Positions 33,705 to 43,953 are shown, counted from the first letter of the stretch. The stretch: DNA of 64,000 nt from Croceivirga radicis (GCF_002072105.2 NZ_MTBC01000009.1:62001-126000); one strand, 5' to 3'. Numbers and translations are program-made. Notes: generated by a model not told the origin, from the letters alone.

Positions 33705-35093
33705 ATGAATAAGACCAAAAAACTACTGCCTATACTTTGCCTTTGTTGCCTTGCTTTATCGGCACAGCAAAAAATGAACGATGCTACCGCACCGCTACAC
33801 CTTATGCAACCACAGTATGATTATCCATATGGAGTGCCAGATAAGGCAAAAATAAATTCGGTTTTATCTAAGGTGCATGCCTATTTAGAAAGTACTACGC
33901 CTACAACAATTGTTGATAAGAACAAGGGAAAAGAAATTACTGATTTTAAGAATTTAGAAAAAGCGGCCAATTTAACTTTTGGTGCAGCAGATTTTAGGTT
34001 AGTAAGCTATGAGTGGGGGGTAACCTATGCAGGGATGCTTTTGGCTACACAAGCAACTAAAAATCCTAAATATGCCAATTACACCAACAACCGTATTTCC
34101 TTTTTGGCTGATTTGTATCCTAATCTTCAAAAATGGGAGAAAAAACATCCAGAAGGGGAACATCCCATGCACACTGTTTTGCATCCAAATGCTTTAGATG
34201 ATGCAGGAGCTATATGTGCTGCCATGCTAAAAGCTAAACGGGAAGGTTTGGATGCACCTGTAGATCCAATGGTCAACAATTTTATAGATTACATCTCTAA
34301 CAAACAGTTACGGTTGTTAGACGGGACATTGGCAAGAAATAGGCCAATGAAAAATTCACTTTGGTTAGACGATTTATTTATGAGTGTTCCCGCTTTAGCA
34401 CAAATGGGGGCTTACACCAATAACAATACGTATTTTGATGATGCTACCCAACAAGTTTTGCAATTTGCGGAACGCATGTTTGTACCAGAAAAAGGGCTGT
34501 TTATGCACGCTTATATCATGGATATGGAAAGCCATCCTACTTTTTATTGGGGTAGGGCAAACGGTTGGGCGGTTATGACCATGGTAGAACTATTGGAAGT
34601 CTTACCTAAAGAACATAAAAATTACAACAAGGTTTTAGAATTATTAAGAAAGCATATTTCGGGATTGGCAAAATTACAATCAGCAAATGGTCTATGGCAT
34701 CAGTTATTGGATAAGAATGATTCTTACCTGGAAACCTCTGCATCTGCAATTTTCACCTATGCCATGGCAAGGGCAATTAATCGCGGGTATATAGATGCAA
34801 AAGCATACGGGCCAGCGGTCTGTTTGGCGTGGAACGCTGTTGCGGAACAGGTTAATGAGAAAGGTCAGGTCACAGGTACTTGTGTGGGTACAGGAATGGG
34901 TTTTGATCCAGCCTTTTATTATTATAGACCGGTAAACGTTTACGCAGCACATGGCTACGGGCCTGTACTGTTGGCAGGCGCTGAGGTTTTGTTGCTATTA
35001 CAAAATGCCCATCCTAAAATGAATGACAGTGCTGTTCAGTTTTATGATAAACCTGTAAAAACAACAGCACCAATATTTAGTGTTGATGAATAA
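33705..35093 (+). CDS. GH105/GH88-type unsaturated uronyl hydrolase (PUL)
   Basis: A 462-residue exported enzyme with a signal peptide ending near LSAQQ. Visible (alpha/alpha)6 motifs include YEWGVTYAGMLLATQ, WLDDLFMSVPALAQMG, YWGRANGWAVMTMVELLE and NGLWHQLLD. It is the second GH105-type gene in the locus but is diverged from the first and about 90 residues longer, so the two may remove unsaturated uronate from different products. It overlaps the sulfatase start. Confidence 0.85.
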   Translation: MNKTKKLLPILCLCCLALSAQQKMNDATAPLHLMQPQYDYPYGVPDKAKINSVLSKVHAYLESTTPTTIVDKNKGKEITDFKNLEKAANLTFGAADFRLVSYEWGVTYAGMLLATQATKNPKYANYTNNRISFLADLYPNLQKWEKKHPEGEHPMHTVLHPNALDDAGAICAAMLKAKREGLDAPVDPMVNNFIDYISNKQLRLLDGTLARNRPMKNSLWLDDLFMSVPALAQMGAYTNNNTYFDDATQQVLQFAERMFVPEKGLFMHAYIMDMESHPTFYWGRANGWAVMTMVELLEVLPKEHKNYNKVLELLRKHISGLAKLQSANGLWHQLLDKNDSYLETSASAIFTYAMARAINRGYIDAKAYGPAVCLAWNAVAEQVNEKGQVTGTCVGTGMGFDPAFYYYRPVNVYAAHGYGPVLLAGAEVLLLLQNAHPKMNDSAVQFYDKPVKTTAPIFSVDE

Positions 35094-36471
35094 TGTGGTT
35101 TTTAAGATATTGGTATCATTTTTTATTGGTTTGTGTTTTTGGGGTTGCGATAAAAAGATAAAATCGTCTAACAGTTTACCTAAAGAGCAACCCAATATTT
35201 TACTGGTAATTGCTGATGATGCCGGGTGGAACGATGTGGGTTACCATGGTTCTAAAATTAAAACACCAGTTCTAGATAGTTTGGCAAATAATGGGGCTAA
35301 GCTAGAGAGATTTTATGTGGCTCCTACATGTTCACCTTCTAGGGCCGCCTTATTAACGGGCATACCTGCCAGTAGATTGGGAATAGTGGCACCTATTGCC
35401 GGTAAGAGCAAAATTGCCTTGCCAGATAGTTTGGTAACCTTACCTAAGGCAATGAAAAAATTGGGTTATAGAACAGCCCTGTTCGGAAAATGGCACTTAG
35501 GTCTTACCCCGGAAAATGGCCCCCAAGCATATGGTTTTGATACTTCTTACGGTTTTTTACATGGCCAAATAGACCAATACACCCATGAATATAAAAATGG
35601 AGACCCTAGTTGGCATAAAAACGGTAAATTCCTTAAGGAAGACGGACACGTAACCGATTTATTAACAGATGCAGCCATTGCTTATTTTAATCAAGAAACA
35701 AAAACAGAGACGCCAAGTTTTGTGACACTGGCATATAGTGCGCCTCATTTTCCGCTACAGGAAGAGGTGCGTTACAAAAGACCATATAGCACTATATTCA
35801 CAGATTCTAGTAGGGTAGATTATGCAGCTGCCATGACTCATTTAGATATAGCGTTCGGTAGGCTTTTAAATTCCTTGAAGCGCTCTGGAAAGTTAGATAA
35901 CACCTTAATTTTGTTTATGAGTGATAATGGTGCCATGAAAAATTGGTATCCTAAAAATCAATACCAAGGTAAACATGGTCCAAATACTACCTTGGGTGAT
36001 AATACGCCACTTAAGGATTATAAGACAACTAATTATGAGGGCGCTATACGTGTGCCGGCCTTTGTATATTGGAAAAACCATTTTAATGGTAAAACGTTAG
36101 ACGATTTTATTGGCGTTATTGACGTTTTGCCAACTTTAGTAGAATTAACAGGTGCTTCCGTTAAACCCAACACTATTGAAGGTAGTAGTTTTTTAAACCT
36201 ACTTAATGGAGCATCGCAGACAAAAATTCCGCAGTTATATATTAGAGGGCATCTACAGGAAAGCATAATAATACCACCCTATAAATTAATACGAACTAGA
36301 TCTAAAAAAGATACTCTTCTAGAGTTATATAATGTTGTGGTAGACCCAGAAGAAGCTTTTAATCTAGCGGCTTCAAAACCAATAGTTACCAACCAATTAC
36401 ACAAACAGTTAATAAGCGAATTTGCCAAGGATGCGGCAACTGTGAATGGACCAGAAATATTTGATAAATAG
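35086..36471 (+). CDS. Type I sulfatase lipoprotein (S1 family, PUL)
   Basis: A 461-residue formylglycine-dependent sulfatase. Lipobox FWGC (Cys21) places it on a membrane. The metal-binding ADDAGWND starts near residue 43, and Cys82 in TCSPSRAALLTG is the residue converted to formylglycine by a separate maturase. GKWHLG and MSDNGAMKNW complete the site. I chose the ATG at 35086, overlapping the GH105 stop by 8 bases, over a GTG two codons upstream. A sulfatase is unexpected in a pectin locus and suggests a sulfated substrate. Confidence 0.9.
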   Translation: MNNVVFKILVSFFIGLCFWGCDKKIKSSNSLPKEQPNILLVIADDAGWNDVGYHGSKIKTPVLDSLANNGAKLERFYVAPTCSPSRAALLTGIPASRLGIVAPIAGKSKIALPDSLVTLPKAMKKLGYRTALFGKWHLGLTPENGPQAYGFDTSYGFLHGQIDQYTHEYKNGDPSWHKNGKFLKEDGHVTDLLTDAAIAYFNQETKTETPSFVTLAYSAPHFPLQEEVRYKRPYSTIFTDSSRVDYAAAMTHLDIAFGRLLNSLKRSGKLDNTLILFMSDNGAMKNWYPKNQYQGKHGPNTTLGDNTPLKDYKTTNYEGAIRVPAFVYWKNHFNGKTLDDFIGVIDVLPTLVELTGASVKPNTIEGSSFLNLLNGASQTKIPQLYIRGHLQESIIIPPYKLIRTRSKKDTLLELYNVVVDPEEAFNLAASKPIVTNQLHKQLISEFAKDAATVNGPEIFDK

Positions 36472-36473
36472 AT

Positions 36474-36788
36474 ATGAAACAACACGCGTTTACCATGAAA
36501 CTGAAACCGGGCTACGCCCAAGAATACAAAAGAAGGCACGATGAAATTTGGCCAGAACTTGTATCCCTATTAACAGCATCTGGGGTTAGCGACTATGCTA
36601 TTTATTTAGACGAAAAATCAAATACTCTTTTTGCGGTTCAAAAGCTAGCCGAAGATTTTGATAGTTCATTTCTACCCAATCATCCAATTGTAAAAAAATG
36701 GTGGGCCTATATGGCAGACATTATGGAAACAAATTTGGATAATAGTCCGGTAGAAGGAGATTTAAAAGAAGTTTTTTATTTACAATAA
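36474..36788 (+). CDS. rhaM: L-rhamnose mutarotase (PUL)
   Basis: A 104-residue dimeric alpha/beta-barrel protein that interconverts the alpha and beta anomers of L-rhamnose. Conserved text includes KPGYAQEYKRRHDEIWPEL with the catalytic His, GVSDYAIYLDE and HPIVKKWWAYMADIME. Its length equals that of the family. It starts 2 bases after the sulfatase stop, and its presence ties the locus to release of free rhamnose. No signal peptide, so it acts in the cytoplasm. Confidence 0.92.
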   Translation: MKQHAFTMKLKPGYAQEYKRRHDEIWPELVSLLTASGVSDYAIYLDEKSNTLFAVQKLAEDFDSSFLPNHPIVKKWWAYMADIMETNLDNSPVEGDLKEVFYLQ

Positions 36789-36791
36789 ACC

Positions 36792-38255
36792 ATGGTTTTA
36801 ACTAGATATTTAAGTGTAATCCTGTTAGTGTTTACATTCGCATGCAAGAAAAATAAAGAGACAAAAACAAATATTGGTAGCAAAACCAGTTTGGAGCCCG
36901 GTTGGACCCATAAAGTAGGGGCCAAAAACTTTAATGTTCCAGAAAGAATATTTTATGCCAATGATTTTGGTGCGCAGAGCAAAGTTGGATTTACAAATAC
37001 CAAAGCAATACAAACGGCAATTGATTCTTGCGCCGCTAGTGGTGGAGGTATAGTTAAATTTAGACCTGGTACTTATCTCTCAGGGTCAATATTTTTAAAG
37101 GATAATGTACAGTTGCATTTAGATAAGGAGGTAACCTTACTAGGAAGCCAAAATATTTTGGATTATAAAGAAATAGCCACCCGGGTAGCAGGTATTGAGA
37201 TGGAATGGCCAGCGGCACTTGTGAATGCCATTGATACGCAAAACGTACTAATTTCCGGGGAGGGAACCATAGATGGTCAGGGTAAGGTTTTTTGGGATAT
37301 GTATTGGGACATGCGAAAGAACGATTATGAGCCTAAAGGTTTAAGATGGATTGTGGATTATGATGCTAAAAGACCAAGGACCGTTTTAATACAAAATAGT
37401 AAGAACGTTATAGTAAGGGATCTTACATTACAACGTGCCGGTTTTTGGACGGTACAAATATTGTATTCTAAACATATAACCACAGACGGATTAACCATTA
37501 GAAACAACATTGGAGGGCATGGTCCTAGCACAGACGGAATTGATATAGATTCTAGTAGCTATATTTTGGTTCAAAACTGTGATATAGATTGCAATGACGA
37601 TAATTTTTGTCTAAAAGCAGGCAGGGATTGGGACGGTCTGCGCGTTAACAGACCAACAGAGTATGTGGTTATAAAGGATTGTAAAACAGGTAAAGGCGCT
37701 GGCCTATTAACTGTTGGTAGCGAGACCAGTGGTGGTATTAGGCATATTTATGCCAACAACATACAGGGTAAGGGCACGGATGCGGGTTTAAAACTAAAAT
37801 CTGCGACAACCAGAGGCGGTGTGATAGAGGATATTATTTTTGACAATATGAAAATGGATAGCGTGGGTACCTTTTTAAGCATTAGTACGAACTGGAACCC
37901 CACCTACAGCTATTCTAAATTACCTAAAGAATATAATATAGACGAAGTTCCAGAACATTGGAAAACCATGTTAAACACCGTTCCAGAGCAACAGGGTATT
38001 CCTCAATTTAAAAACATTGTACTCAATAATGTTTTGGTAAAACATGCTAACAAAGCAATTAGTGTAAGTGGTTTGGAGGTATCTACAATTAACAAGGTGT
38101 ATTTAAAAGACGTTCAAATTAATGCTGCAACTGCCGGTAGTATAAACCATAGTAAAAACTGGAAAATAGATAATGTAAGCTTACGTACTTTGGATGCTTC
38201 TAAAGTTGAATTGGAAAATTGCTCTAATATCGATTTAAAGGCAATCTATGATTAG
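36792..38255 (+). CDS. GH28 polygalacturonase-type lipoprotein (PUL)
   Basis: A 487-residue right-handed beta-helix enzyme with lipobox FTFAC (Cys18). GH28 active-site blocks are visible: GPSTDGIDID (Asp248), CNDDNFCLKAG (Asp269-Asp270) and GSETSGGIRH. It should hydrolyse galacturonic acid linkages in homogalacturonan or rhamnogalacturonan, acting exo or endo. It is the last gene of the plus-strand operon and ends two bases from the convergent CE12 gene. Confidence 0.9.
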   Translation: MVLTRYLSVILLVFTFACKKNKETKTNIGSKTSLEPGWTHKVGAKNFNVPERIFYANDFGAQSKVGFTNTKAIQTAIDSCAASGGGIVKFRPGTYLSGSIFLKDNVQLHLDKEVTLLGSQNILDYKEIATRVAGIEMEWPAALVNAIDTQNVLISGEGTIDGQGKVFWDMYWDMRKNDYEPKGLRWIVDYDAKRPRTVLIQNSKNVIVRDLTLQRAGFWTVQILYSKHITTDGLTIRNNIGGHGPSTDGIDIDSSSYILVQNCDIDCNDDNFCLKAGRDWDGLRVNRPTEYVVIKDCKTGKGAGLLTVGSETSGGIRHIYANNIQGKGTDAGLKLKSATTRGGVIEDIIFDNMKMDSVGTFLSISTNWNPTYSYSKLPKEYNIDEVPEHWKTMLNTVPEQQGIPQFKNIVLNNVLVKHANKAISVSGLEVSTINKVYLKDVQINAATAGSINHSKNWKIDNVSLRTLDASKVELENCSNIDLKAIYD

Positions 38256-38257
38256 CG

Positions 38258-39754
38258 CTATTTTATAAAATAAACAATTTCACAACCTTTTAATTGTTTT
38301 AAACTTTTGGCCGCAATTGAAGCATTGAATTGAGCCCCTTTAAGACCCGTATGTGTGTGGTCTTTAGGAAAGAATTCGGCAACCTTCTTAGCACCTAAAT
38401 GTTGATAAGCAGTTGCAATACTGTCACTTAAATCTATAAACTGTACGTTATTCTTTAGGGCTATCTCTTTAGTCCATTTAATGTAAGAATCTTTTCGTTG
38501 TTCCACTTTTCCCATAGGCCATTCATTTCTTGGGGTTAAACTACATAATATTGGGGTGGCTCTGGCTGCTTTGGTATCTTTAACATACTGCTCTAAATAC
38601 CAACCAAATGTATGTACTACTTCTGTAGAATCATTAGCAAATGCTACATGCGTCGTATCTTTTCCTGTTCCTGGTAACGAGCCACGATATTTTTCTTTAT
38701 CAATGTTACCTGCATCGTTGTGGCCAAATTGAATTATAACAAAATCGCGCGGGGTAAGTTTTTGTTTAATGGCATTCCAATGTCCTTGGTTCATAAATGT
38801 TCTACTACTACGCCCGCCAATAGCTCTATTCTGAACATTAACCCGTAAGGTATCTACAAATTGTACAAATGGAACACCCCAGCCAACGGCATTATCATTA
38901 TTATTATCTGCCATAGTAGAATCTCCTATTAAATAAATGGTTCGTTTTGGGGGTAACTGAATGTCTGGGTTATTTAGGAGTATATCGTTAAAAAAAGAAA
39001 CCTTCTGTTGTAGGCTTTCGGCGACTAATTTTGCGGCAACCGCAGCTCCTTTTGCGTTGGTATGTGTGGCATCCCAATCGTAGAAATAAGTATTAATCAC
39101 TTTTTCCATGCCAAGTTTTTCCATTTCCAAAGCTAGCAGATTGTTCAAGTTTAAGTAAGGAACTTTCTCTTCTTCGGCTACCTGTCTTACCCAACCACCA
39201 TAATTGGAGTTATTGCGTATAACAGTATTGTTAACCCATTTGTTTCTAGGTATAGGGGTAATCAAAATGGGTTTACCTCCGGCCTCTTTAACTTCGTTAA
39301 CCATTTTTCTTAGGTACCAACCGTAAGAATGTACCGTTTCGTGCTTGCCTGTTAATAAATTATTTATGGTTTCTGTTTCTTCTCCAACTCCTTTAATAGT
39401 CCCTCTAGCCCTAATCGTGTCGTTAATAGGGCCGTCATCGTTATGACCAAATTGTATCAAAACAAAATCCCCCTTTTTAATTTCAGCAAGAACAGGACCC
39501 CAAAGCCCCTTATCTATATAAGTTCTAGAGCTGGTGCCGCCCAAAGCATGGTTTTTAACCTTTATTTTGGTGCTATCTAAGTATTGTTCTAAAAAATCGC
39601 CCCATCCCCATAAACCATCTGCACCATCACCACGCCCGTTTTTTACGGTACTATCGCCTACGGTAAATAAGGTGGGTGTTTCTTTTTTAGAAGTACCACA
39701 GCCAATTAATATCAATGCGAACAGGCTTGTGATTAGTTGTTTTGATATGTTCAT
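38258..39754 (-). CDS. Double-domain CE12 rhamnogalacturonan acetylesterase (PUL)
   Basis: A 498-residue lipoprotein (lipobox LIGC, Cys19) with two complete SGNH/CE12 domains. Domain 1 (about 28-250) has GDST with Ser35, GGTSSRT, QFGHND and DATHTN. Domain 2 (about 270-490) has GDST with Ser279, GGRSSRT, QFGHND and DHTHTG. All catalytic blocks are kept in both, so each may be active. It removes O-acetyl groups from galacturonate or rhamnose residues. Its ATG overlaps the GH2 stop by four bases, so it is translated from the GH2 transcript. Confidence 0.9.
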   Translation of the reverse strand: MNISKQLITSLFALILIGCGTSKKETPTLFTVGDSTVKNGRGDGADGLWGWGDFLEQYLDSTKIKVKNHALGGTSSRTYIDKGLWGPVLAEIKKGDFVLIQFGHNDDGPINDTIRARGTIKGVGEETETINNLLTGKHETVHSYGWYLRKMVNEVKEAGGKPILITPIPRNKWVNNTVIRNNSNYGGWVRQVAEEEKVPYLNLNNLLALEMEKLGMEKVINTYFYDWDATHTNAKGAAVAAKLVAESLQQKVSFFNDILLNNPDIQLPPKRTIYLIGDSTMADNNNDNAVGWGVPFVQFVDTLRVNVQNRAIGGRSSRTFMNQGHWNAIKQKLTPRDFVIIQFGHNDAGNIDKEKYRGSLPGTGKDTTHVAFANDSTEVVHTFGWYLEQYVKDTKAARATPILCSLTPRNEWPMGKVEQRKDSYIKWTKEIALKNNVQFIDLSDSIATAYQHLGAKKVAEFFPKDHTHTGLKGAQFNASIAAKSLKQLKGCEIVYFIK

Positions 39755-42630
39755 TTTGTTTTGTTGTAATCAATAAAATCGAACCAAAGGCTCATGGTAA
39801 TTCCTTGGTCTCCCTTTTTTATACGAATGTTGGTTGGTTGGCTATTAGGGCCATGGTCCGATATGGGTTTAAATGAACGCATGGCAGGTATTTCGTACAT
39901 AAAAGAAATATCCCCTTCTGGAAATTCGGGTTGTGGATGGCTTCTTCCCTTAATGGCATACTTGGGGTATTCCGGTGTGAATAGCCTGAGAAAGGTATTT
40001 TCATTTTCGCTAAAAAACCGAAACGTATTGTTTTTAGAATGGAGTGTTCCTGCGTAAAAATTGGCGTGGTAGCCCTTAAATTCTGGGTAGACCAAATTTT
40101 CAAAACTTTCTCCGGTAATCGTATTGTTGTAGGCTTTTTCCCAGAGTCCATAATTAACCCCTTCCATCCTGTTTTTCCAGACACGGTAGGGTCCCTTTCC
40201 AAACCATTTAAAGCCAAGTACATCGGTCTCTGGATAATCAAAAGACAACCCAAAACTATTAATTTTAGCATCAAAAATAGGTCCGTCAAAACCCGTTATG
40301 GTTTTGGCTTTTTGTAAGGCCGTCATTTTAAGATTTATCTTACCATCTTGGGTCATAGTCCACCTTATTTTATCTATAGCTCCAGAGTAAAAGACGTCTA
40401 CAACCGCAGTGCTATCTGTTTTAAAAGATTGTACGGAGTCTACAACGGCTTGCATGCCTATAGGTTTTGGTCCATTGGTTAGAGGAACACTTTTTTTGCT
40501 ACTCGTAAATTTAACAATATAGCCAGTTGTTTTATTTAGGGTAAGACTAATGTTATTGGCAGACACGGTAATATTTTCGCCGTCTGTATTTAGATTTACT
40601 TTAGATGGATTAGCAGCACTTTTTAGAAATTTATCACTGTAAAATTTAGCCTTATGAATGGGCCATGTAAAGGTGTTCACTGCTTGCCCCTTATTGTTGA
40701 ATGCCGTTAGTTTTAACCAGTCACCTTCAAAGAAATTTGCTGGTAAATTTAGATTGATTTTTCTAGTTTCCCCAGGAGAAATATCTGGAAATGAATAGGA
40801 TGCTTCATGAATTACACTTGCCGAATCTTTGGAATAAAACGAATCTTTAGAAGCGCTTACTATTTGGTAAGTATACGTGAAGGTATTTAAGTTGGTGAAT
40901 AAATTGCTGTTGCTAATGGCAAGCTCACCATTATACATCTTTGTGATTTGAACAGGAGCAATTTGTACGGGAGAAAAAATAGATTTAATAGCATAATAGC
41001 TACCTTCTTTTTCTCTATGGGGCCCTACAATCCCATCTGGGGCCAATGAACCGGCAGAGTCATACTTACGTGGGCCTTTCCAATCTGTACGAAGCACGGC
41101 CTCATCTACAAAAGCCCAAATAAAACCACCAGCAAATAGCGGACTTTTACTATAGTTTTCCCAAAAATCTGCTAGACCCGCTCCGCCACCGTTATCATAG
41201 GTGCTGTGCATAAACTCCGTAGGGAAAAAGACATTTTCTCCATTGGTAAATCTATGCAAGCCTGTTTGGTAAGTAGGGTAGTGGTGGGTGTCCCAACCAT
41301 CATAATCAGACCAAGGGTGTATTACTATCCTATTTTGTAGATCTTGGGTTTTAAAAACATGGTCCGCACCTGGTCCCCATCCGCCTTCATTTCCGTTGTC
41401 CCAAATAATTACAGCTGGATGATTTGCGTCTTTATCGAGTACCTCTTGAGCAAGCTTGGCCCCTAAGTTGGTATCGTACGGGTTTTGCCACCCAGCCAGC
41501 TCGTCCAGAACAAGGATTCCTAAAGAATCGCAAACCGAAAGAAAATGTTCTGCAGGCGGGTAATGTGTGCGTACGGCATTCATATTCATGTCTTTGATCA
41601 AGGTAGCGTCCAATAAACTAATGCGCTTACTAAGGCTACGGCCAGATTCTGGCCATATACTATGCCTGTTTACTCCTTTCATTATTAACTTAGTGCCATT
41701 AAGGTAAATACCATCTTTCTTAATAAACGCTAAGGTTCTAAAACCAATACGTTCAGTAACGGTATGCATAATTTTACCTTTTTCTACTAAAGAGACCCTT
41801 AGGTCATATAATACAGGATTTTCTGGGGACCATGGCTTCACGTTTTTCCATTGGGTATGGATAGTATCTCTTACACCATTGTTTAAATCAACATTTTGCG
41901 ATGGTCTAAATTTTTTAGCGGTATGCTCTTTTATGGATACATTTAAAGTAGAATTTTTGGCAAGTTTATTCAATTGTGTCGCTAGTATTAGGCTTCCGTC
42001 TTGCTTTGCATCTACTTTTAATTTGGCAATGTGTTTTTTAGGTAAAATTTCTAACCAAACCGGTCTATAGATACCACCGAACAACCACCAATCCGTGTAA
42101 CGCTCTGCTTGGTTAACCGATTGGTTTTGGGAGTGTTTACTAACCATGACCTCTAATACGTTTTCTTGTCCGTATTTAAGAAACTTAGAAACATCATATT
42201 TAAACCTGTAGAAACCACCTTGATGTACTGGGCCAACCTTTTCTCCATTTAAAAAGACTTCTGCGTCTGTCATAACTCCATCAAACACGAGGTTAATGTG
42301 TTTATCCTTATGGTTAGGTAAAAGGTTAAAACGGTATTTGTAAAATCCTTTTTCCTTGCTGGGTTCTTTAAGGTTTAATTCTTTATACCATCTACCATAG
42401 GTATATTCACCAAAACCCTGCAGCTCCCAATTAGAGGGAACGCCTATAGTAGACCATTGGTTGCAGTTATTGCCATTACTACATTTAAATTGCCAAGTAA
42501 CCGGATGTTCAAAATCTTTACCACTTAGGTATATCTTTTCTGTTTCTTGCGCATGTATTAGGTGGTAAGCGGTAAGGTATAAAAGTATTAGGACAAACAG
42601 TTTTGTTGGTCTATTCTGTTTAATTACCAT
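39751..42630 (-). CDS. GH2 beta-galactosidase-type enzyme (PUL)
   Basis: A 959-residue secreted LacZ-like enzyme. Jelly-roll domain with KGFYKYRFNLLPN and VFDGVMTDAEVFLNG, TIM barrel with LIMKGVNRHSIWPESGRSL, acid/base Glu in WDNGNEGGWG and probable nucleophile Glu in FPTEFMHSTYDNGG, then the small-chain domain with FKWFGKGPYRVWKNRMEG. I place the start at the ATG at 42630, ahead of a signal peptide; the frame upstream runs into the SGNH gene. It may remove beta-galactose side chains from rhamnogalacturonan. Confidence 0.9.
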   Translation of the reverse strand: MVIKQNRPTKLFVLILLYLTAYHLIHAQETEKIYLSGKDFEHPVTWQFKCSNGNNCNQWSTIGVPSNWELQGFGEYTYGRWYKELNLKEPSKEKGFYKYRFNLLPNHKDKHINLVFDGVMTDAEVFLNGEKVGPVHQGGFYRFKYDVSKFLKYGQENVLEVMVSKHSQNQSVNQAERYTDWWLFGGIYRPVWLEILPKKHIAKLKVDAKQDGSLILATQLNKLAKNSTLNVSIKEHTAKKFRPSQNVDLNNGVRDTIHTQWKNVKPWSPENPVLYDLRVSLVEKGKIMHTVTERIGFRTLAFIKKDGIYLNGTKLIMKGVNRHSIWPESGRSLSKRISLLDATLIKDMNMNAVRTHYPPAEHFLSVCDSLGILVLDELAGWQNPYDTNLGAKLAQEVLDKDANHPAVIIWDNGNEGGWGPGADHVFKTQDLQNRIVIHPWSDYDGWDTHHYPTYQTGLHRFTNGENVFFPTEFMHSTYDNGGGAGLADFWENYSKSPLFAGGFIWAFVDEAVLRTDWKGPRKYDSAGSLAPDGIVGPHREKEGSYYAIKSIFSPVQIAPVQITKMYNGELAISNSNLFTNLNTFTYTYQIVSASKDSFYSKDSASVIHEASYSFPDISPGETRKINLNLPANFFEGDWLKLTAFNNKGQAVNTFTWPIHKAKFYSDKFLKSAANPSKVNLNTDGENITVSANNISLTLNKTTGYIVKFTSSKKSVPLTNGPKPIGMQAVVDSVQSFKTDSTAVVDVFYSGAIDKIRWTMTQDGKINLKMTALQKAKTITGFDGPIFDAKINSFGLSFDYPETDVLGFKWFGKGPYRVWKNRMEGVNYGLWEKAYNNTITGESFENLVYPEFKGYHANFYAGTLHSKNNTFRFFSENENTFLRLFTPEYPKYAIKGRSHPQPEFPEGDISFMYEIPAMRSFKPISDHGPNSQPTNIRIKKGDQGITMSLWFDFIDYNKTK

Positions 42631-43900
42631 AGGGTTTGGTATTTTCAAATCGTGAATTGGTTTTAAATTCAAATGTTTTATAGTTTTTTGGAAAAGCTGC
42701 ATCATAATTGGGTAAATCTTTGATGAAATAGGAAGCAGGTATAGTGCTTGACTCCTTTAAATTATAGGCTACACACATGGCAATTTCAAAAGCCCCAAAA
42801 TTGGTGAAATGTGTATCGTCTGCAAGTGCCGATGTTTGATTAGGGAAACTGTTTTCAGGTAAATGAACGTAAGCTTTTTTGCTTTCTTCAGGTCCCCAAG
42901 CAACTAACATTTTTGTGGTAAGATGGGTTAAATCTATTAGTGGTACCTGCATCTCTTTGGCCACGATTCTAATAGCATTTGGGTATTCGCCATGTGTAGC
43001 TTTTAGTTGCGTTTTATTGTTAAAGAAGCGTCTTTGAATGGGGGTGAACAATACAGTTTGCCCACCTTTTTTTCGAATGGCATTTACGTATTCTTTTAAG
43101 TAATTGGTAAAAGAGGAGTAGGGTCCAATATTTTGACCCTTTCGCTTTTCATCGTTATGGGCAAATTGTATAAAAACATAATCTCCTTGTTTTAATTGTG
43201 AAAGAATTTTTGCCATACGATTTCTAGCTCTGAATGAATGTAAGGAAGCACCCGATGCTGCATAGTTGGCTATACAGATGTTTTTGGTTAAACTGGGCAA
43301 AAATTGCCCCCATGCGGCCCAAGGTTCTAAATCTTGGTCGGTTACGGTAGAGTCTCCCGCTAAAAATATAGTTTTGGAACTTGTAGGTGTAATGCTAATA
43401 GATTTTATACAGGTGGTTCCTAAAAATTCCAAGGTTAGTTTATGGTCCCAATTTAAAGTTCGTTTCTCCCTATCTTTTAGTTTTACAAAAAGCGTATCGT
43501 TTATAACCGTATCCATTTTATGGACTAAATAGGTTACTTCTTTATGACTGCCCTTTTCTATGATTAGATTGTTACCTAGTAAGCGGCGAGATTCTGCTTT
43601 TATAGTGGTTTGGGTCTGTTCTATTGGACTGGCCAATACTATTTTAACTAAATAATTACCTGGATCTGCCATAACCGAAAAGTAGGAGGGTTTAGTTAGG
43701 CAAACACAATCGTCTAGCTGGGAGATGTGCTTATTGGTTATGGCATCCCAACCAGCACCACTTTCCATGTTGTACGCTTGTTTACCAACAAAATTATTGG
43801 TTGTATCATCAGCTAGGCCAAAAGTATACTTTTGCTCTTGCCCACTTAAGATAGCGCCATAGATAAAAAATAAGATTGATAAAGCTTTTTGTACCACCAT
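42620..43900 (-). CDS. SGNH/CE12-type esterase with N-terminal beta domain (PUL)
   Basis: A 426-residue secreted esterase. A signal peptide ends near LSGQ. Residues about 22-170 are a beta-rich, carbohydrate-binding-like domain (KYTFGLADDTTNNF, then SIEQTQTTIK-like strands). The catalytic SGNH domain has FLAGDSTVTDQD, YAASGASLHSF, QFAHND and DDTHFTNFGAFE. With the double CE12 gene, the locus has three such catalytic domains. It overlaps the GH2 start by 11 bases and heads the right-arm operon. Confidence 0.85.
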   Translation of the reverse strand: MVVQKALSILFFIYGAILSGQEQKYTFGLADDTTNNFVGKQAYNMESGAGWDAITNKHISQLDDCVCLTKPSYFSVMADPGNYLVKIVLASPIEQTQTTIKAESRRLLGNNLIIEKGSHKEVTYLVHKMDTVINDTLFVKLKDREKRTLNWDHKLTLEFLGTTCIKSISITPTSSKTIFLAGDSTVTDQDLEPWAAWGQFLPSLTKNICIANYAASGASLHSFRARNRMAKILSQLKQGDYVFIQFAHNDEKRKGQNIGPYSSFTNYLKEYVNAIRKKGGQTVLFTPIQRRFFNNKTQLKATHGEYPNAIRIVAKEMQVPLIDLTHLTTKMLVAWGPEESKKAYVHLPENSFPNQTSALADDTHFTNFGAFEIAMCVAYNLKESSTIPASYFIKDLPNYDAAFPKNYKTFEFKTNSRFENTKPYGN

Positions 43901-43908
43901 ACTTTTAG

Positions 43909-43953
43909 TAAAAATACTAGGTGATAATTTGGTAAGTATCCTGTAGTGTAAGG
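43909..43953 (-). promoter_or_regulatory. Promoter and ACAGGAT box of the SGNH-GH2-CE12 operon
   Basis: On the minus strand the 16-mer CCTTACACTACAGGAT (43953 to 43938) is followed after 21 bases by a -7-like TATTTTTA (43916 to 43909), 8 bases before the ATG. The 16-mer abuts the stop codon of the regulator gene and recurs inverted upstream of that gene. Confidence 0.5.

Noticed and set aside
41805-41820. An ACAGGAT sequence inside the GH2 gene
   Set aside because: It is within coding sequence with no promoter-like elements nearby; a 7-mer is expected by chance in a window this size.
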